Made by a program: the position numbers and the translations under genes. A DNA stretch of 64,000 bases. Origin: Batkoa obscura (taxonomy: Eukaryota; Entomophthoromycota; Entomophthoromycetes; Entomophthorales; Batkoaceae). Each line of letters begins with the position of its first letter. Position 1 is the first letter of the stretch. The DNA lies in the NCBI GenBank assembly GCA_030770535.1, contig JASVEC010000022.1, positions 1 through 64,000 on the forward strand, written 5' to 3'. Positions 27,662-39,182 of this stretch are shown here, piece after piece. The notes under the pieces were generated by a model. That model was not told the DNA's origin, searched no databases, and saw only the letters and a program-made list of their open reading frames with translations.

Positions 27662-28693
27662 TTATAACAACTGTTTACTAAAGTTGTTGTTCTATTTTCT
27701 GAACATTTCGTTTATATTTGAAATATATCCCGTATATAATATTCTTTAACCCATTATTATAAAAATAAATACTGTTTTATGTTACCATACCCATTCTTTA
27801 AAAACATTAACCTATTAGATAATAATCATCTTTTTTTATTATTGTTTATGAATAAGACTATATGTAAACTTCTTTTTTTGGTTCAGTATTTGGCTAAAAA
27901 GTTTTAATACATGTTGAATAAAAAATAAATAAACGAAAGAAACTAAAAAAACATTACCATCCGTTTAATATTTTATTGTAACTCGGCACATACAATGTTT
28001 GAACTTATTATAATACGTTTTGTAGTGAATATAATATATGAACTCGCCAAACTTAGGAAAGCCTATTTCAAAGCAACTTATAATAAAAGTTTAAAAGGTG
28101 CAGATAGCATAAGTGAATATCTTTTCAATTTTGTTCACTTCTAACCTAGCTTATAATTGTTTAAGTTTAAATATTTACTCTGTGGCGATAATTTTTATAT
28201 CCAATAGGTTATATTATTGAGCTGATTACAGCTTGATATTTAAGATCTATTCTTAAATAAATAGTTAACTTGCGCACTTTTAAGCTTAAACACTTTTAAT
28301 AATAATAAAATTGTTCCTTAAAAAACTTAGTTGTAGGCATCTTATATATTTTTCAAGAATTATGATATTAAACTCTTTTTTAGATAGTATGTTTTTAATA
28401 GAATTATAGTTCTTTTTAACTAACTATTATAATTTAGTTTATACATTATTGATATTTAAATTTCATATTCATTAACTAAAGTGAAATATCCTTTTGTAAA
28501 CTTAAACTTAAACTTAAACTTTATAAGAGTCATTTTTAGCTATTAATTTGAAATAAATAAAACTTTGTAAATGTTATTAATAGACCAAATAACTATTTTA
28601 TTATTGAATCTAAATTGAATCCAACATTAGAATATTTATCTCAAATAAATATTTCATATAGATAAAATTAATCTGCTTAACTTATAGTCAATT
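27662..28693. other. Intergenic, 1 kb
   Basis: This AT-rich region between two converging genes has no repeat copy or RNA gene recognised. Confidence 0.5.
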
Positions 28694-29401
28694 TTAATAC
28701 TCATAGTTGCTGTAGTCTTCCTTGTAGTCCCCTGAATTTTCTTCGTAATCGCCTGAGTAATCCCCCTTGTTTTCGCCTCCATATTCACCGCTGTATTCAC
28801 CATTATTATTACAATAGTCATCATAAGGGTCGCATGATGGTTTTGGACCTGGAGCAGTAGAGGTAGCTGGAGCAGTAGAAGTAACTGCAGTAGTAGATTT
28901 ACCACAGGTTGGATCATAAGGGTCACATGATGGTTTTGGACCTGGAGCAGTAGATTTACCACAGGTTGGATCATAAGGGTCACATGATGGTTTTGGACCT
29001 GGAGCAGTAGATTTACCACAGGTTGGATCATAAGGGTCACATGATGGTTTTGGACCTGGAGCAGTAGATTTACCACAGGTTGGATCATAAGGGTCACATG
29101 ATGGACTTGGGCCTGGAGCAGTAGATTTACCACAGGTTGGATCATAAGGGTCGCATGATGGACTTGGACCTGGACCTGGAGCAGTAGCAGTGCATATTTC
29201 ATTAGCTTTGGTTTCAGTTACGGTAGTAGTGATAGCTGGAGGAGCAGAGCATGGTTGAGTAGCAGCTGGAGCAGTGACAGTCTTAACTTCAGTTTTGGTA
29301 CAAGTTTTAGTGATGGTTTGAGCCTGGCATTGTTGCTGGTTATATACGTCAGTAGCAGAAACGACGGCAAGAAGTAAAGCAGTAATTGTAAAATATTTCA
29401 T
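28694..29401 (-). CDS. Secreted tandem-repeat protein
   Basis: Single exon, about 235 residues. I place the start at ATG 29399-29401, because MKYFTITALLLAVVSA is a complete signal peptide; an in-frame ATG at 29416 would add MSLIK. The mature N-terminus is Thr/Ala-rich (TKTCTKTEVKTVTAPA), likely O-glycosylated. Five units of a 19-residue repeat follow with core PSCDPYDPTCGKSTAPGP, then a degenerate sixth (CDPYDDYCNN). The tail is Gly/Glu/Asp/Tyr-rich with repeated GDY/GEY. Two cysteines per repeat suggest disulphide-knotted modules. It is a likely cell-wall or secreted protein; no family is recognised. Confidence 0.85.
   Translation of the reverse strand: MKYFTITALLLAVVSATDVYNQQQCQAQTITKTCTKTEVKTVTAPAATQPCSAPPAITTTVTETKANEICTATAPGPGPSPSCDPYDPTCGKSTAPGPSPSCDPYDPTCGKSTAPGPKPSCDPYDPTCGKSTAPGPKPSCDPYDPTCGKSTAPGPKPSCDPYDPTCGKSTTAVTSTAPATSTAPGPKPSCDPYDDYCNNNGEYSGEYGGENKGDYSGDYEENSGDYKEDYSNYEY
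28880..29175 (-). repeat. 57-bp coding tandem repeat, five units
   Basis: Exact 57-base periodicity (CACATGATGG recurs at 28924, 28981 and 29038). The three units nearest the 3' end of the gene are identical or nearly so, which points to recent expansion. Two more upstream differ at a few bases. Confidence 0.85.
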
Positions 29402-30603
29402 CTTAATTAAACTCAATTTAACTTTCTTTAGTATGTAAATAAATGTTATTCAATAACAAAACTTAAAAATTTGATAATGAAACTACATTCGACCTGCTTC
29501 TATTTATACTATCTCTTGATAGATATGTATAATTATATTATGTTTTATTTTTATCTTTTTTAATAGATTAGTTATAACATACAACTTTAGCTAACTCTAC
29601 AATTAACTTTTATAGTCATTAATTTTATAATTCTATTAAGGAATTATTTTGTAATTTTATAGAACATTAAGAGTCTATTATTAGTTTACAAACGGCTTAA
29701 TTTAATAAATTCAATAGATAAAAGGTGATAAATTTAATAAATCTATAAATGATGGTTTTATCTAATAAATTTCATACAGAATATATTATAATGAACCTTT
29801 AGCAACAATTCTTTCAAATTTGACGCTACAAACATATAACGTTAAATTAAACTTAATAGTAAATTAAACAAAATATTTGAACATTAAAATTTATGTTATA
29901 CTTAAGAGTAAGAATATACATATATTCTAGTTATTTTATATTATGAATTGTCATACTTGTTGGTATTTGATTTTTCATAAATAAATATTTGCATGAATTA
30001 ATATACAGAGTTTATTTAATATCTTCATCCTGCTATCGCTTATATTTCAAACATAAAAATATAGAGTAATTAGTTTACAAAACTTTTCACCTTGGTTCTA
30101 AAAAGAAATAATTAACTCGGTAATTGATTGGCTCTTCAAGGTTTTAAAATAACTTGATGAATTTAATATCAAAGTTCTGAATAAAAGAAATGAAGCACAA
30201 TATACAATATGTGACATGGATTTTGAATAATGTTGTATCGAGATTTATCATAGGCCAATAAAATTATGAAGAAAGATTATATAGATGAATGTTCATTATT
30301 TATTATTTTGAGATTCTAGGATTTCATATTTCTAATAAAATTATATAGCAACTAAGTATCAAGGATCAATTGAATATAGTTATGAACGTAATGGTATTTT
30401 ACACGCTTCTATGTATTTGGTATAAGCCAGTAGTTTTAAAGGATTGTTTTATTGCAAGTAATTATGCTAACAAAATCTACAAGATGATTTATCTATTTAG
30501 ATTTTCTAATTTTTTTATGATAGATTAAATTACTTATAACACCTATAGAGCTACCAAGAAGTTAATTAAATATTAAATTCAGTCCTTATTAGTTTAATTC
30601 TAA

Positions 30604-30631
30604 AATAAGTCAAACAATAATTTGACTTATT
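30604..30631. repeat. Short inverted repeat
   Basis: AATAAGTCAAA and TTTGACTTATT form 11-base perfect arms around a 6-base loop, 25 bases before a MITE. Confidence 0.45.
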
Positions 30632-30655
30632 AAAATAAACAGTGCCAAGTTCTGA

Positions 30656-30760
30656 ATATGTGGTGTTTTTTTTGGCTTCATCACTTTTTCCATTTTTTAA
30701 GCACTGCTTGAGTGGGAAAATTATTTGTAGAATTCTTAAACAAAAAATATATCCTCATAT
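30656..30760 (-). mobile_element. MITE family A, copy 5
   Basis: A 105-base copy in reverse orientation, from ATATGTGGTGTTTTTTTTGG to ATATCCTCATAT. Its core CACTGCTTGAGTGG is slightly diverged. Confidence 0.85.
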
Positions 30761-31384
30761 TATATTTAGACCTATTTATTCTAAAAAACTATTTTGGTAA
30801 AAAGATGAAGTAGTAAAGTCAAGATTTTATACTTAATGTGTTTATAAAACCGCCCTAAGATGCCCAAGTTAGCGTAAAAGCTCTAACTGCAATGAGAGAC
30901 AAAACTATAAAAAAGTTTAGAGGGTAATAGTTATGGAAAGGATAAAATTGCCTCAAGAGAATTGCTTTGAAGAAGCTATGTAAGGCAACTTATACACATA
31001 TAAACTATTAGTATATGTAATTAAAGTCTTATTCTAACTTTCGGTTTCAGAACTGCTTTGTAATATACTTCAAACTTAAGCTGCTTTAATTGAAAATTGT
31101 ACAATACATGGGTTAATGAAAGCTTTATATTTTAGCGTTTAAAAGGGGTATTCTATTAATCAAACTAGTTGTCAATGGCTAATAATAATATTTGCACGTT
31201 AATAAGTTGTATACTTAGTAATTATTTTAAAATAAAATACACTCTTAATGATATTAGTATATTTATAAAATCAGCTACTATTCGATAAATTTTTCTACAC
31301 ATTTATATAAAAGTAACATTTTATTTATATAAAAAATACTTCTAAAAATATTTTACTATATGCAGTATTTTAAAATGACTTATT

Positions 31385-31492
31385 ATATGGGGATGTATTT
31401 TTCTGTTTAAGGATTTTACTAACAATTTTTCCGCTCAAATAGCGCTTAAAAAATGAAAAAAGTGATAAAGCCAAAAAAAAACACCCCCATAT
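31385..31492 (+). mobile_element. MITE family A, copy 6
   Basis: A 108-base copy from ATATGGGGATGTATTTTTCTG to ACACCCCCATAT with core TTTTTCCGCTCAAATAGCGC. It is one of the best preserved copies. Confidence 0.87.
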
Positions 31493-31774
31493 TATAATAA
31501 TCAAATTGTCATTAACAAAGTCTATTAATTAGATTGATTATACTTAATTATAATTTAATAAATCCTTAGGTATTTAAAAATTACTTTCATATATAATGTT
31601 TCTTTTAACAATAATTTTATTGATCTAAAATTTTTGAGCTAATAAAATGTAAAAAATTATTAGATACTATCTTTGTTTTATTTCCACATTTTTATTCAAT
31701 ATTTTAAAACTCGATTTTATTAATTTATATAAATTTATAAACTTTATTTTAATACCTATAATAAATACGAAGTC

Positions 31775-31975
31775 AATAAGGGTAATCTTTAAAAAATGAA
31801 AAGTAATTAGCTATTGACGTGACCATATAACTATTTAAACCTCATTAAAGACAAGAAAGCCATTGCAACTAATTAAATATAAACTTAACAAGGGTAATTA
31901 TTTTTAAACAATAAGAAAGGAATGACTATTAACATTGATCACATAACCATTTAAACCTCATTGAAATTAATAAAT
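31775..31975 (+). repeat. Imperfect direct repeat, two units
   Basis: Each unit begins with AAGGGTAAT and ends with CATTTAAACCTCATTGAAA-like sequence, with a TTGACGTGACCATATAACTA / TTGATCACATAACC segment between. Units are about 80 bases and start 114 bases apart. No other copy seen in the window. Confidence 0.5.
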
Positions 31976-32665
31976 TTATTATGATTAATTAACTAAAATC
32001 TAGACAAATCTTTTAATAAAATAAGGTTCTATTTGTATAGTAAAGGCTTATAATATTGTTATTATTTATATTAATAGCAATATAATTAATTATAGTAATT
32101 GACACTACTAAAAGTACCCTTTTTACATAAACAAGTTTTATTAATTTCTACTAAATATAATATTATCTCTTTTTTTAAATAAATTTTCAATTTTCAATCT
32201 TCCATTAAATTTTATTAATATAGCCTAATACTTTACATTCATGTATTGATAACAATTAAAATTTATATGATATTTAGGATAAATGACAATTATTAATAAA
32301 TTTTATTTAACTAGATTATTAATTCATTTTGCTGTTTTAGTTTAACTAATGAAATATTCAAACTAAAAATTTATATCACCCAATCATACCTCGAATACTG
32401 ATTTTAAGCCAATCATCTGTTATTTTTTAAACCCATAAATTACCTTATTTAGTAGTCTGCAGACTTAGGATAAAGTGATGCAGGAATTACCCAAGCCAAT
32501 AAATTATCTCAAATTTTACCTAATCATAAGCTTAGACATAACTTCAAAAGTACCTTTTTAGATTTAACCGCATAAACAAAAAAAATTAATGATTGATTTA
32601 TGAGTGTATTTAAATAGCAACAAGCCATCTTTCAAGTTCCATTGTCATTATCCCTTTTTTAAGCC

Positions 32666-34038
32666 ATGTATTTAAATTCTTCCAAATTTACCATCACTAC
32701 CATAGATAATATGTCTGCATTACCTTGGTTATTGATCTTGGGCTCAAGTTTATCATCAATACTTGGAGGTAATTTCCAATATTGCATTCAAATTTCAAAC
32801 TTTAATCCCTTTATTTTTTTTTAGCTACCATTGTATATTTAGATATTCCAGTTCAACGTTTTACCAAATACAAAAATTTTTCATTTTCTGAAAACAAATT
32901 ATTTATTACTACCGTATTATCTTTATCCGGTGGTATTTTATTCTATTCTAGTCAAATGATCTTATTACCTGAAGCTTATGAAACTGTAAAATCTGTATCT
33001 ATATTTGAAGACTATGCTCTTTTCTATACTTCCTTATTTTATTCCATTGGTTTAGGTTTCATTTTATTAATCAATAAATTAATATCTTATGTTGCTCCTT
33101 CTGCCATTGCCTGTCCTTGCAGCCATGAAGAGAACAAAAAATCACCCAAAATTGAATTTTCCAAATTCGTTAATTCCCCACTATCTCCACCCATCAGTCC
33201 AGGCTCAATGAATTCGGATTTAACTTTATCTGAAAGATCCCCATTATCCAGGGCCTCTTCAACAAGTCAAGTGATCACTTATTCTACTTTGCCAAGACCT
33301 TGTCCACCAGGTCGCTGTTTATCATCTCAACGTAATCCAACTTTATTATCATTAGAGTGTCAATGTGAATTCATCCCAGTGCTTGGACCAGATGGTCAAA
33401 CAGTTTGGGCTTTTACGCCATTTCAAGATATGACAAGGTTTTCACATATATCTTGCCATACTACGATAGAAGAAGCTACTGCTGATAATTGTGATTGTTT
33501 AGAGCCTAAGCCATTAACAGAAATCAAAGTCAGACGCGAAGATGTTGAACAACATAATATTATGTTCGGAGTTGGTGTACAAACTGCCGTAGCTATTACT
33601 TTACATAAATTACCAGAAGGTTTAATTACTGTTATGGGTACTCAATCGAATGTTTTACTAGGCTTAGGATTATTTATTGGTATCTTTTGTCATAATTTAC
33701 CTGAAGGATTTATGCTTGCTGTTCCTATCTATGCAGCTACTGCTAGTCGTTTTAAAGCCTTCTTATTTGCTTCAGTCGTCGGCGGACTTACCCAACCATT
33801 AGGTGGTCTATTAGGCCTTTACCTTTTGGATAAAATTGAGCAATCCCATCTCACTCTATTTAATGCCATTTTGTTTCCATTGACTTCAGGTATTATGCTG
33901 ATGGTTATCTTAAAGTCATTCTTGCCTGCAGTCAAAAGACAGCTTAAAAATAAGAATGATTTTCTATGTCCAGTAATGGCTTTTATTACTGGGTTTTTAG
34001 CTATGGCTACCTTCACTCATCTATTTGGAGATGTTTAA
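32666..34038 (+). CDS. ZIP-family metal transporter with Cys-rich loop
   Basis: Two exons, about 435 residues. ATG 32666 and ATG 32711 are in frame; the latter gives MSALPWLLILGSSLSSILG, entering TM1 directly. The intron is at about 32766-32823. Hydrophobic segments TM1-3 precede a long cytosolic loop, then TM4 with ITLHKLPEGLITV and TM5 with CHNLPEGFMLAVP, the paired H-x-x-P-E-G metal sites that define ZIP transporters. The closest type is the Zrt3/GufA-like group that moves zinc out of vacuoles or organelles into the cytosol. The loop (residues about 140-290) is rich in cysteine pairs (CPC, CPPGRC, CQC, CDC) rather than histidine, an unusual metal-sensing candidate. It also holds a Pro/Ser-rich segment. 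Confidence 0.9.
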
Positions 34039-34223
34039 GCAGTCTGTAGATATTTTATTACTCTTTTATTTATTCCTTTTTTTGCTTAATAAATTACGTT
34101 TTTTAAAAAATTTTAAAAGTCAACTATATGTTTAAAAAGTTAAAAAAGAATTTTCAATAGTAGCAATTTATTTTAATTCAAAAACTCTAATAACATCAAA
34201 AAATAAAACTTAAAAACATAACA

Positions 34224-37200
34224 TCAATTCAACTTCATTTTGTCTTCTACTTTTTTTAAAAGCATCTTAGAATATTCTTCTAAAAGTTCCAACCTTTGTT
34301 GTTCAAACTTTGACTCTTCTTTTTGCTCTAAAGGTACTACTTCCAATAATATATCCCTCAAAACTATCAATTCCTTTTCCATCCCCTTTTTTCCATCCCC
34401 TTCTTCATTTCTATACAATAAACACATCTCCCTTAGTTGATTAGTCAAATTAATAATATTCAATTTTGATTCCCCATCATTCTTTCTCATCTCCATTTCG
34501 CTTTTCTCACTCTTTTGATCTTTTACTTCAGTATCTTCCTTGTACATTGAACTCAAAAATATTTCCTCCCTTTTATTGACTTCATTATTCAAACTACTAC
34601 TTTTTAATCCTCGTTCCTTCAACTTGTTGATAATACTATCTTTCATACCTTTAACTCTTTCTCTAGTACTAGAAATTTCATCCATTTTCTTTTGATCTGT
34701 TACCTTGTTTTCTTTTACTTCATTATTTATCTTTTCTTCAATATTATCTAATGTAATTGATAAACTATGTAAATTAGATGAAAGTGGCCTTGGAGTCGTT
34801 GGGGACATAATTAATTGTCTAATACCTAGTTGATTGGTTCCTAATAGTTTTTCAGCCTCTTCTGGTAATTTAATACTTAGTTTTGGTGGCTCTGGTATAG
34901 CAATTGAAGATCTAGAACGACGTAATTTACCTAGTACTGTTGAAGTTGTTAAATTATACCCTTTATTGTTATTTTCCATTCGATTATCCATTCCGTTTTT
35001 ATATCTAGGTAAAGGTGTTATAGTATTATTAGAAAATGGGGATACATTTGGTATATTATTATTATTATTATCGGATACTCCTTTTTTAAATCTTTGTGTC
35101 ATTTGATTGGAATTTAATGCTAAAAACCTAGAACTTAAACTACGTCGATGAGTAGGTAATGACATACTAATCGCGTGGTTAAAAGGTTGTTCCAAATCAT
35201 CTTCTAAGTTTATATCATCTTCATGGAAGTCAATAGGTGAAGCCATCTCAGTAATCTCTTCCATCTCTTCTTCTTGCTGCCCATCTTTATCTGAGGATGT
35301 AGGTGAATGTGAATGATTGTTATTGCCGTTCTCATGATCATCTTTTGTTACATGAAACACATGATTGTTTTGTACATCAAATGCTTCTTCCACAAAATAA
35401 AATTCATTGATAATCTCATCAATACTATCATTGTCTGAATTGATTGTTATTTTATTATTATTTTCATCTTGTGATTTTTCATAAAATTTAGCCAAATGAT
35501 TATATGTAAAATCAAGGGATGAACTCAGTTTAGTATTACATTCCATCGATTCTTTGGCTATTATTGGCTTTGGTTTAGAATTAGAATTAAATACTGAAAT
35601 TCCGTTTGATTCAATTTTCTGTGACCATTTATTATCCTTTTCTTTTTCATTTGTTGAAGATACAACATCCACTGAATTAGATCTCATCCTTACATGAGTA
35701 CGTAGCTTAGATATTTTAGGCATGTTACCTCCTTTATTACTATCTTCATCTATCGTATTTTTATTATTAGAAAAATATTCTAAATCTCCCTTCTTACCCA
35801 TTGGACTGATAAGCTTAGCTAATTTATTTCTCATTTGACTAGCCAAAGTAGGCGCCACTTTCCAAATATACACACAGCCATCTCCAGAGGTAGATATAAG
35901 CTTATTGCAATCATATGAAAATTTTACTGAAGTAATCATCTCTGAATGACCTAAGCAGGAGCTTATAAATTGACCATTGTTTAAATCAAACAAACGTACA
36001 TTTTTGTCAGGTCCACCAATACAAGCAAATAAACCCGAAGCATCTAAAGCTATTCTAGAAATAGAAATATCTTCCCCATTGTCCGGCTTATAACTATTAA
36101 TTAACTTACCAGTTTGTACATTAAATTGGAGTATCTTTTTGTCTTGAGATACTACTGTAACTGTATTACTAAAATGATCGGGTGCCATTGAATACAATGT
36201 TGCTTTACCACAATATTTACTATATTGTGTATAATAAGGTAAATTAAATTTTTCCTTACTACCTCGAAATATAATACTTTTATCTGCACCACAGCTTACT
36301 AAACAATTACCTTGATCAAAGAACTTCACTGAAGCTATACAAGCTGAATGATCATCCAATGTTTGTACTAATTTAAAACTTGAATGGGACATTGAGAATA
36401 CGTGAATTAACCGGTCTCTTGAACAAGAAGCAATATAGTAAAATACATTATCATCATTTAGCATTGTTAATACATCTAAATCCATAATCTCCGCATCATG
36501 GGCTTCTTGATAAGTTATAAGTTCATATGTTTTCATATCATGGACTCTTAAGTTTCCATTTCTATCACCAGTAACTAAATATTTACCATCTGAGGTTAAT
36601 TTCAAACATCGTATACCTCTATTAGGTTCATAATTTGATTTCAAATGCGAATTACTTGATCTTGCTCTTTCAGTAGGTTGAATATCCGGATGTTGATACT
36701 TCAAAATTAAATCCTCTTCAATATAAATAATCTTTAATAATTCTTTTGAAAATATATTTTGCTGTGATAAATTATTATTTAAATTCCAAATCCTTACTGT
36801 ACCATCTGAACCACAGCTTAAAAATTGCTGTTTATCTTTATTATTTATGACTTCACTGCCCCAAATAGAATCACTGTGAAATAGGGAACTACGGAACTTA
36901 CTTATCTTTTTTAAATTGGTTATATCCCATATATAATAACTTCTATCACAATAAACAATTACTGCTTTTGTAGCATTATAATTTAATTTAACAATCGAAG
37001 CATCTGGGAAACTGTTAGTTTCGTTTTGTTCCACTCGATAAACAGTATCTTTGTAATCCGATAAATTTACTCCAAGCGGATGAGGTTTAGGTAAAGTACC
37101 AAGATAACTTAGATCTTTTGATAAAAATAAGCGCACTATACCATCTTCACAGCCACAAATTAGAGTATTATGATTGTAATCAAGAGATAAAGCAGATTTC

Positions 37201-38420
37201 ACTTTTAAATCAATAAATTTATCAATTTTTCTTTCCTTATTAAAAGAACATAAAAATCCATCTTTTGTAATAGCATAGCATAAAGCAGCATCGTTGGTAC
37301 ACGTAACATCAACGAAATTACTATCTTTAAAATTACCTAAGATTCCACTACGACCTTCTAATACTTGAATCTTTTATAGTTTTATATAATAATAATAATT
37401 ACTTTAATAAATATAATTAATTTTTAAACTTTTTTTATAAAAACATACTGTTAATCCAGAAGCATTACTATTTTTGAAATACCAAAATTTTAGATGTCTT
37501 AAGCCTGAGGTTACACAAAATTCCCCATTTAAGGCCATGGCTAAAGAAGATACCTAAATTTTTTAAAGTTTGTTATTTAATTCTATTACTCAATTTAAAT
37601 ATTGTAAATTACTTTAGCCGTTATTCTATTACTAGCTATTTTTAATCCATGTCGCCAATTCCATATGTTTAATACACCATCATGCTTATCAATGAATAAT
37701 AATCAATACGAAAAACTGATAAAAAATAAATAACACTTACTTGATACCCCAAAGAAATCAAACTCTTACTATCAGGAGTGAATTTAATCCCCAACACTCC
37801 AAACTTATGTCCTTTTAGCTCTGCTACATATTTTTCTGCTTCAAAATCCCACACCAATACCCTTGGATTATGACCTGTCTATTCAATATAAAAAATAAAT
37901 CTTATAAACTACGAATAAAAAATAACTCACCTCTCCGACCGCAAGGTATTTACCATCCGGTGAAAATGCTGTTGAAACCACTGTCTTTGGGGCTGTATTT
38001 ACATTTTTATTTCCCACTATTCCGCCCCCAACCCCACCCCCATTCCCTGAAAAAACTGGAGTTTGAGTAGCTATTGGACTACTTATATTTTCTAACTGAC
38101 AGCTTTCGTTCTTAGAAATTAAAAAAGGTCCTTGTAAATTTTTATCCCAGTTATAACAAACCACTGTACATCCTGCTGGATAAACCATATTACTACTTTC
38201 TGGATGTAATGAAACTGAGGGGTTTGTTAAATTCGTTATACCATGAATCGTTTCGAGTTCTAACTAAGTGAGAGAATAGGTTAGTAAGAGGGATGTTAGC
38301 TATTATTGAGGGTGGGATTACTGTTGATGTCTTTGTGGTGGTTAATGTATGACGTCGTAAACGTCGCATCTTTAAGTTACCAGCTGCGTCATAGTTTGAT
38401 TTTAAGGGTGTTTGTCGCAT
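34224..38420 (-). CDS. WD40 scaffold, WDR62/MAPKBP1 family
   Basis: About six exons, roughly 1250 residues. It starts MRQTPLKSNYDAAGNLKMRR. A splice at about 38264-38325 then gives LELETIHGITNLTNPSVSLHP, the family's conserved entry to the first propeller. Blades include VVSTAFSPDGKYLAVGETGH, NPRVLVWDFE, LKGHKFGVLGIKFTPDSKSL, HDGVLNIWNWRHG and GLRHLKFWYFKN. The second propeller runs from VKSALSLDYNHNTLICGC to GDGCVYIWKVAPTLASQMRN. The C-terminal half is charged and Asn/Ser-rich, ending in a predicted coiled coil (LRDILLEVVPLEQKEESKFE onward). Animal members scaffold JNK signalling and spindle poles; fungal members are little studied. Start ATG 38418-38420; stop TGA 34224-34226. Confidence 0.88.
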
Positions 38421-39182
38421 CCTTTTTTTTGATTTTTGAGAATAAATAAAGGAAGAAATAAAGAATAAAAGGACAAATTTTGTATTTTAATAGTTAATGG
38501 TTTATGTTTTATAATAATTAAATTGGATTTAATTATTTAATTTAAACTAAAATTGTTAGCGTTATTAGCTAACTTGTTTATTTCTTGTTTTTTTAACTTT
38601 AACTGAAAAGTTGGATTCTTTTGGAGTTGAAAAAAAGTGATATTATAATCTGTAAAAAATTCATGGAGTTTTAAATTGAATAAAAAAAGGAACAAGTTAT
38701 GTAAGATAAAAATGAATCTTCATTTGTTCTCTCTTTAAAAGTAATGTGTGATTATTGACTAAATAGGGTAATTATAACCTTATCCTTCGGCCATTTTACT
38801 CCCATCTCTCAATAAAACCCGTAGCTCTAAAACATTAATGTAGATAATTATGAATAGAAAGTAAAGTTATAAACTCTAATAGTAATAAAGCACTTCCTCA
38901 ATAGTAATTATATGGGTTGTTTATAATACTTGGAATATTTATTATTATAATATGTAATCATTATAATCATAGAGGTAATAACAAATTTATCTTAAAATAT
39001 TGATTTAACAATATTATGTAATAGTTTAGATGTTGTAACGTATTCTTTTTTTAAATTTAATAATTATTAAATTGTAAAATGACTTCATCAAGCATATATA
39101 TATTAAAAAGTAGAAAAATATTTATTACTTATATTATTTAAGAATATACTAAAAATGAGGACCAATAACCTCATTACTCTCC
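38421..39182. other. Intergenic, 0.76 kb
   Basis: AT-rich 5' region of the WD40 gene and 3' region of the chitin synthase homologue. No further feature. Confidence 0.5.

Larger units (their letters stand above)
29402..32665. other. Gene-poor stretch, 3.2 kb, with two MITEs and short repeats
   Basis: No credible exon chain is visible on either strand. It contains an inverted repeat at 30604-30631 (arms AATAAGTCAAA and TTTGACTTATT), MITEs at 30656-30760 and 31385-31492, and an imperfect 80-base direct repeat at 31775-31860 and 31889-31975. A less AT-rich patch at about 30100-30500 could be a decayed gene or transposon but yields only short frames. Confidence 0.6.
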
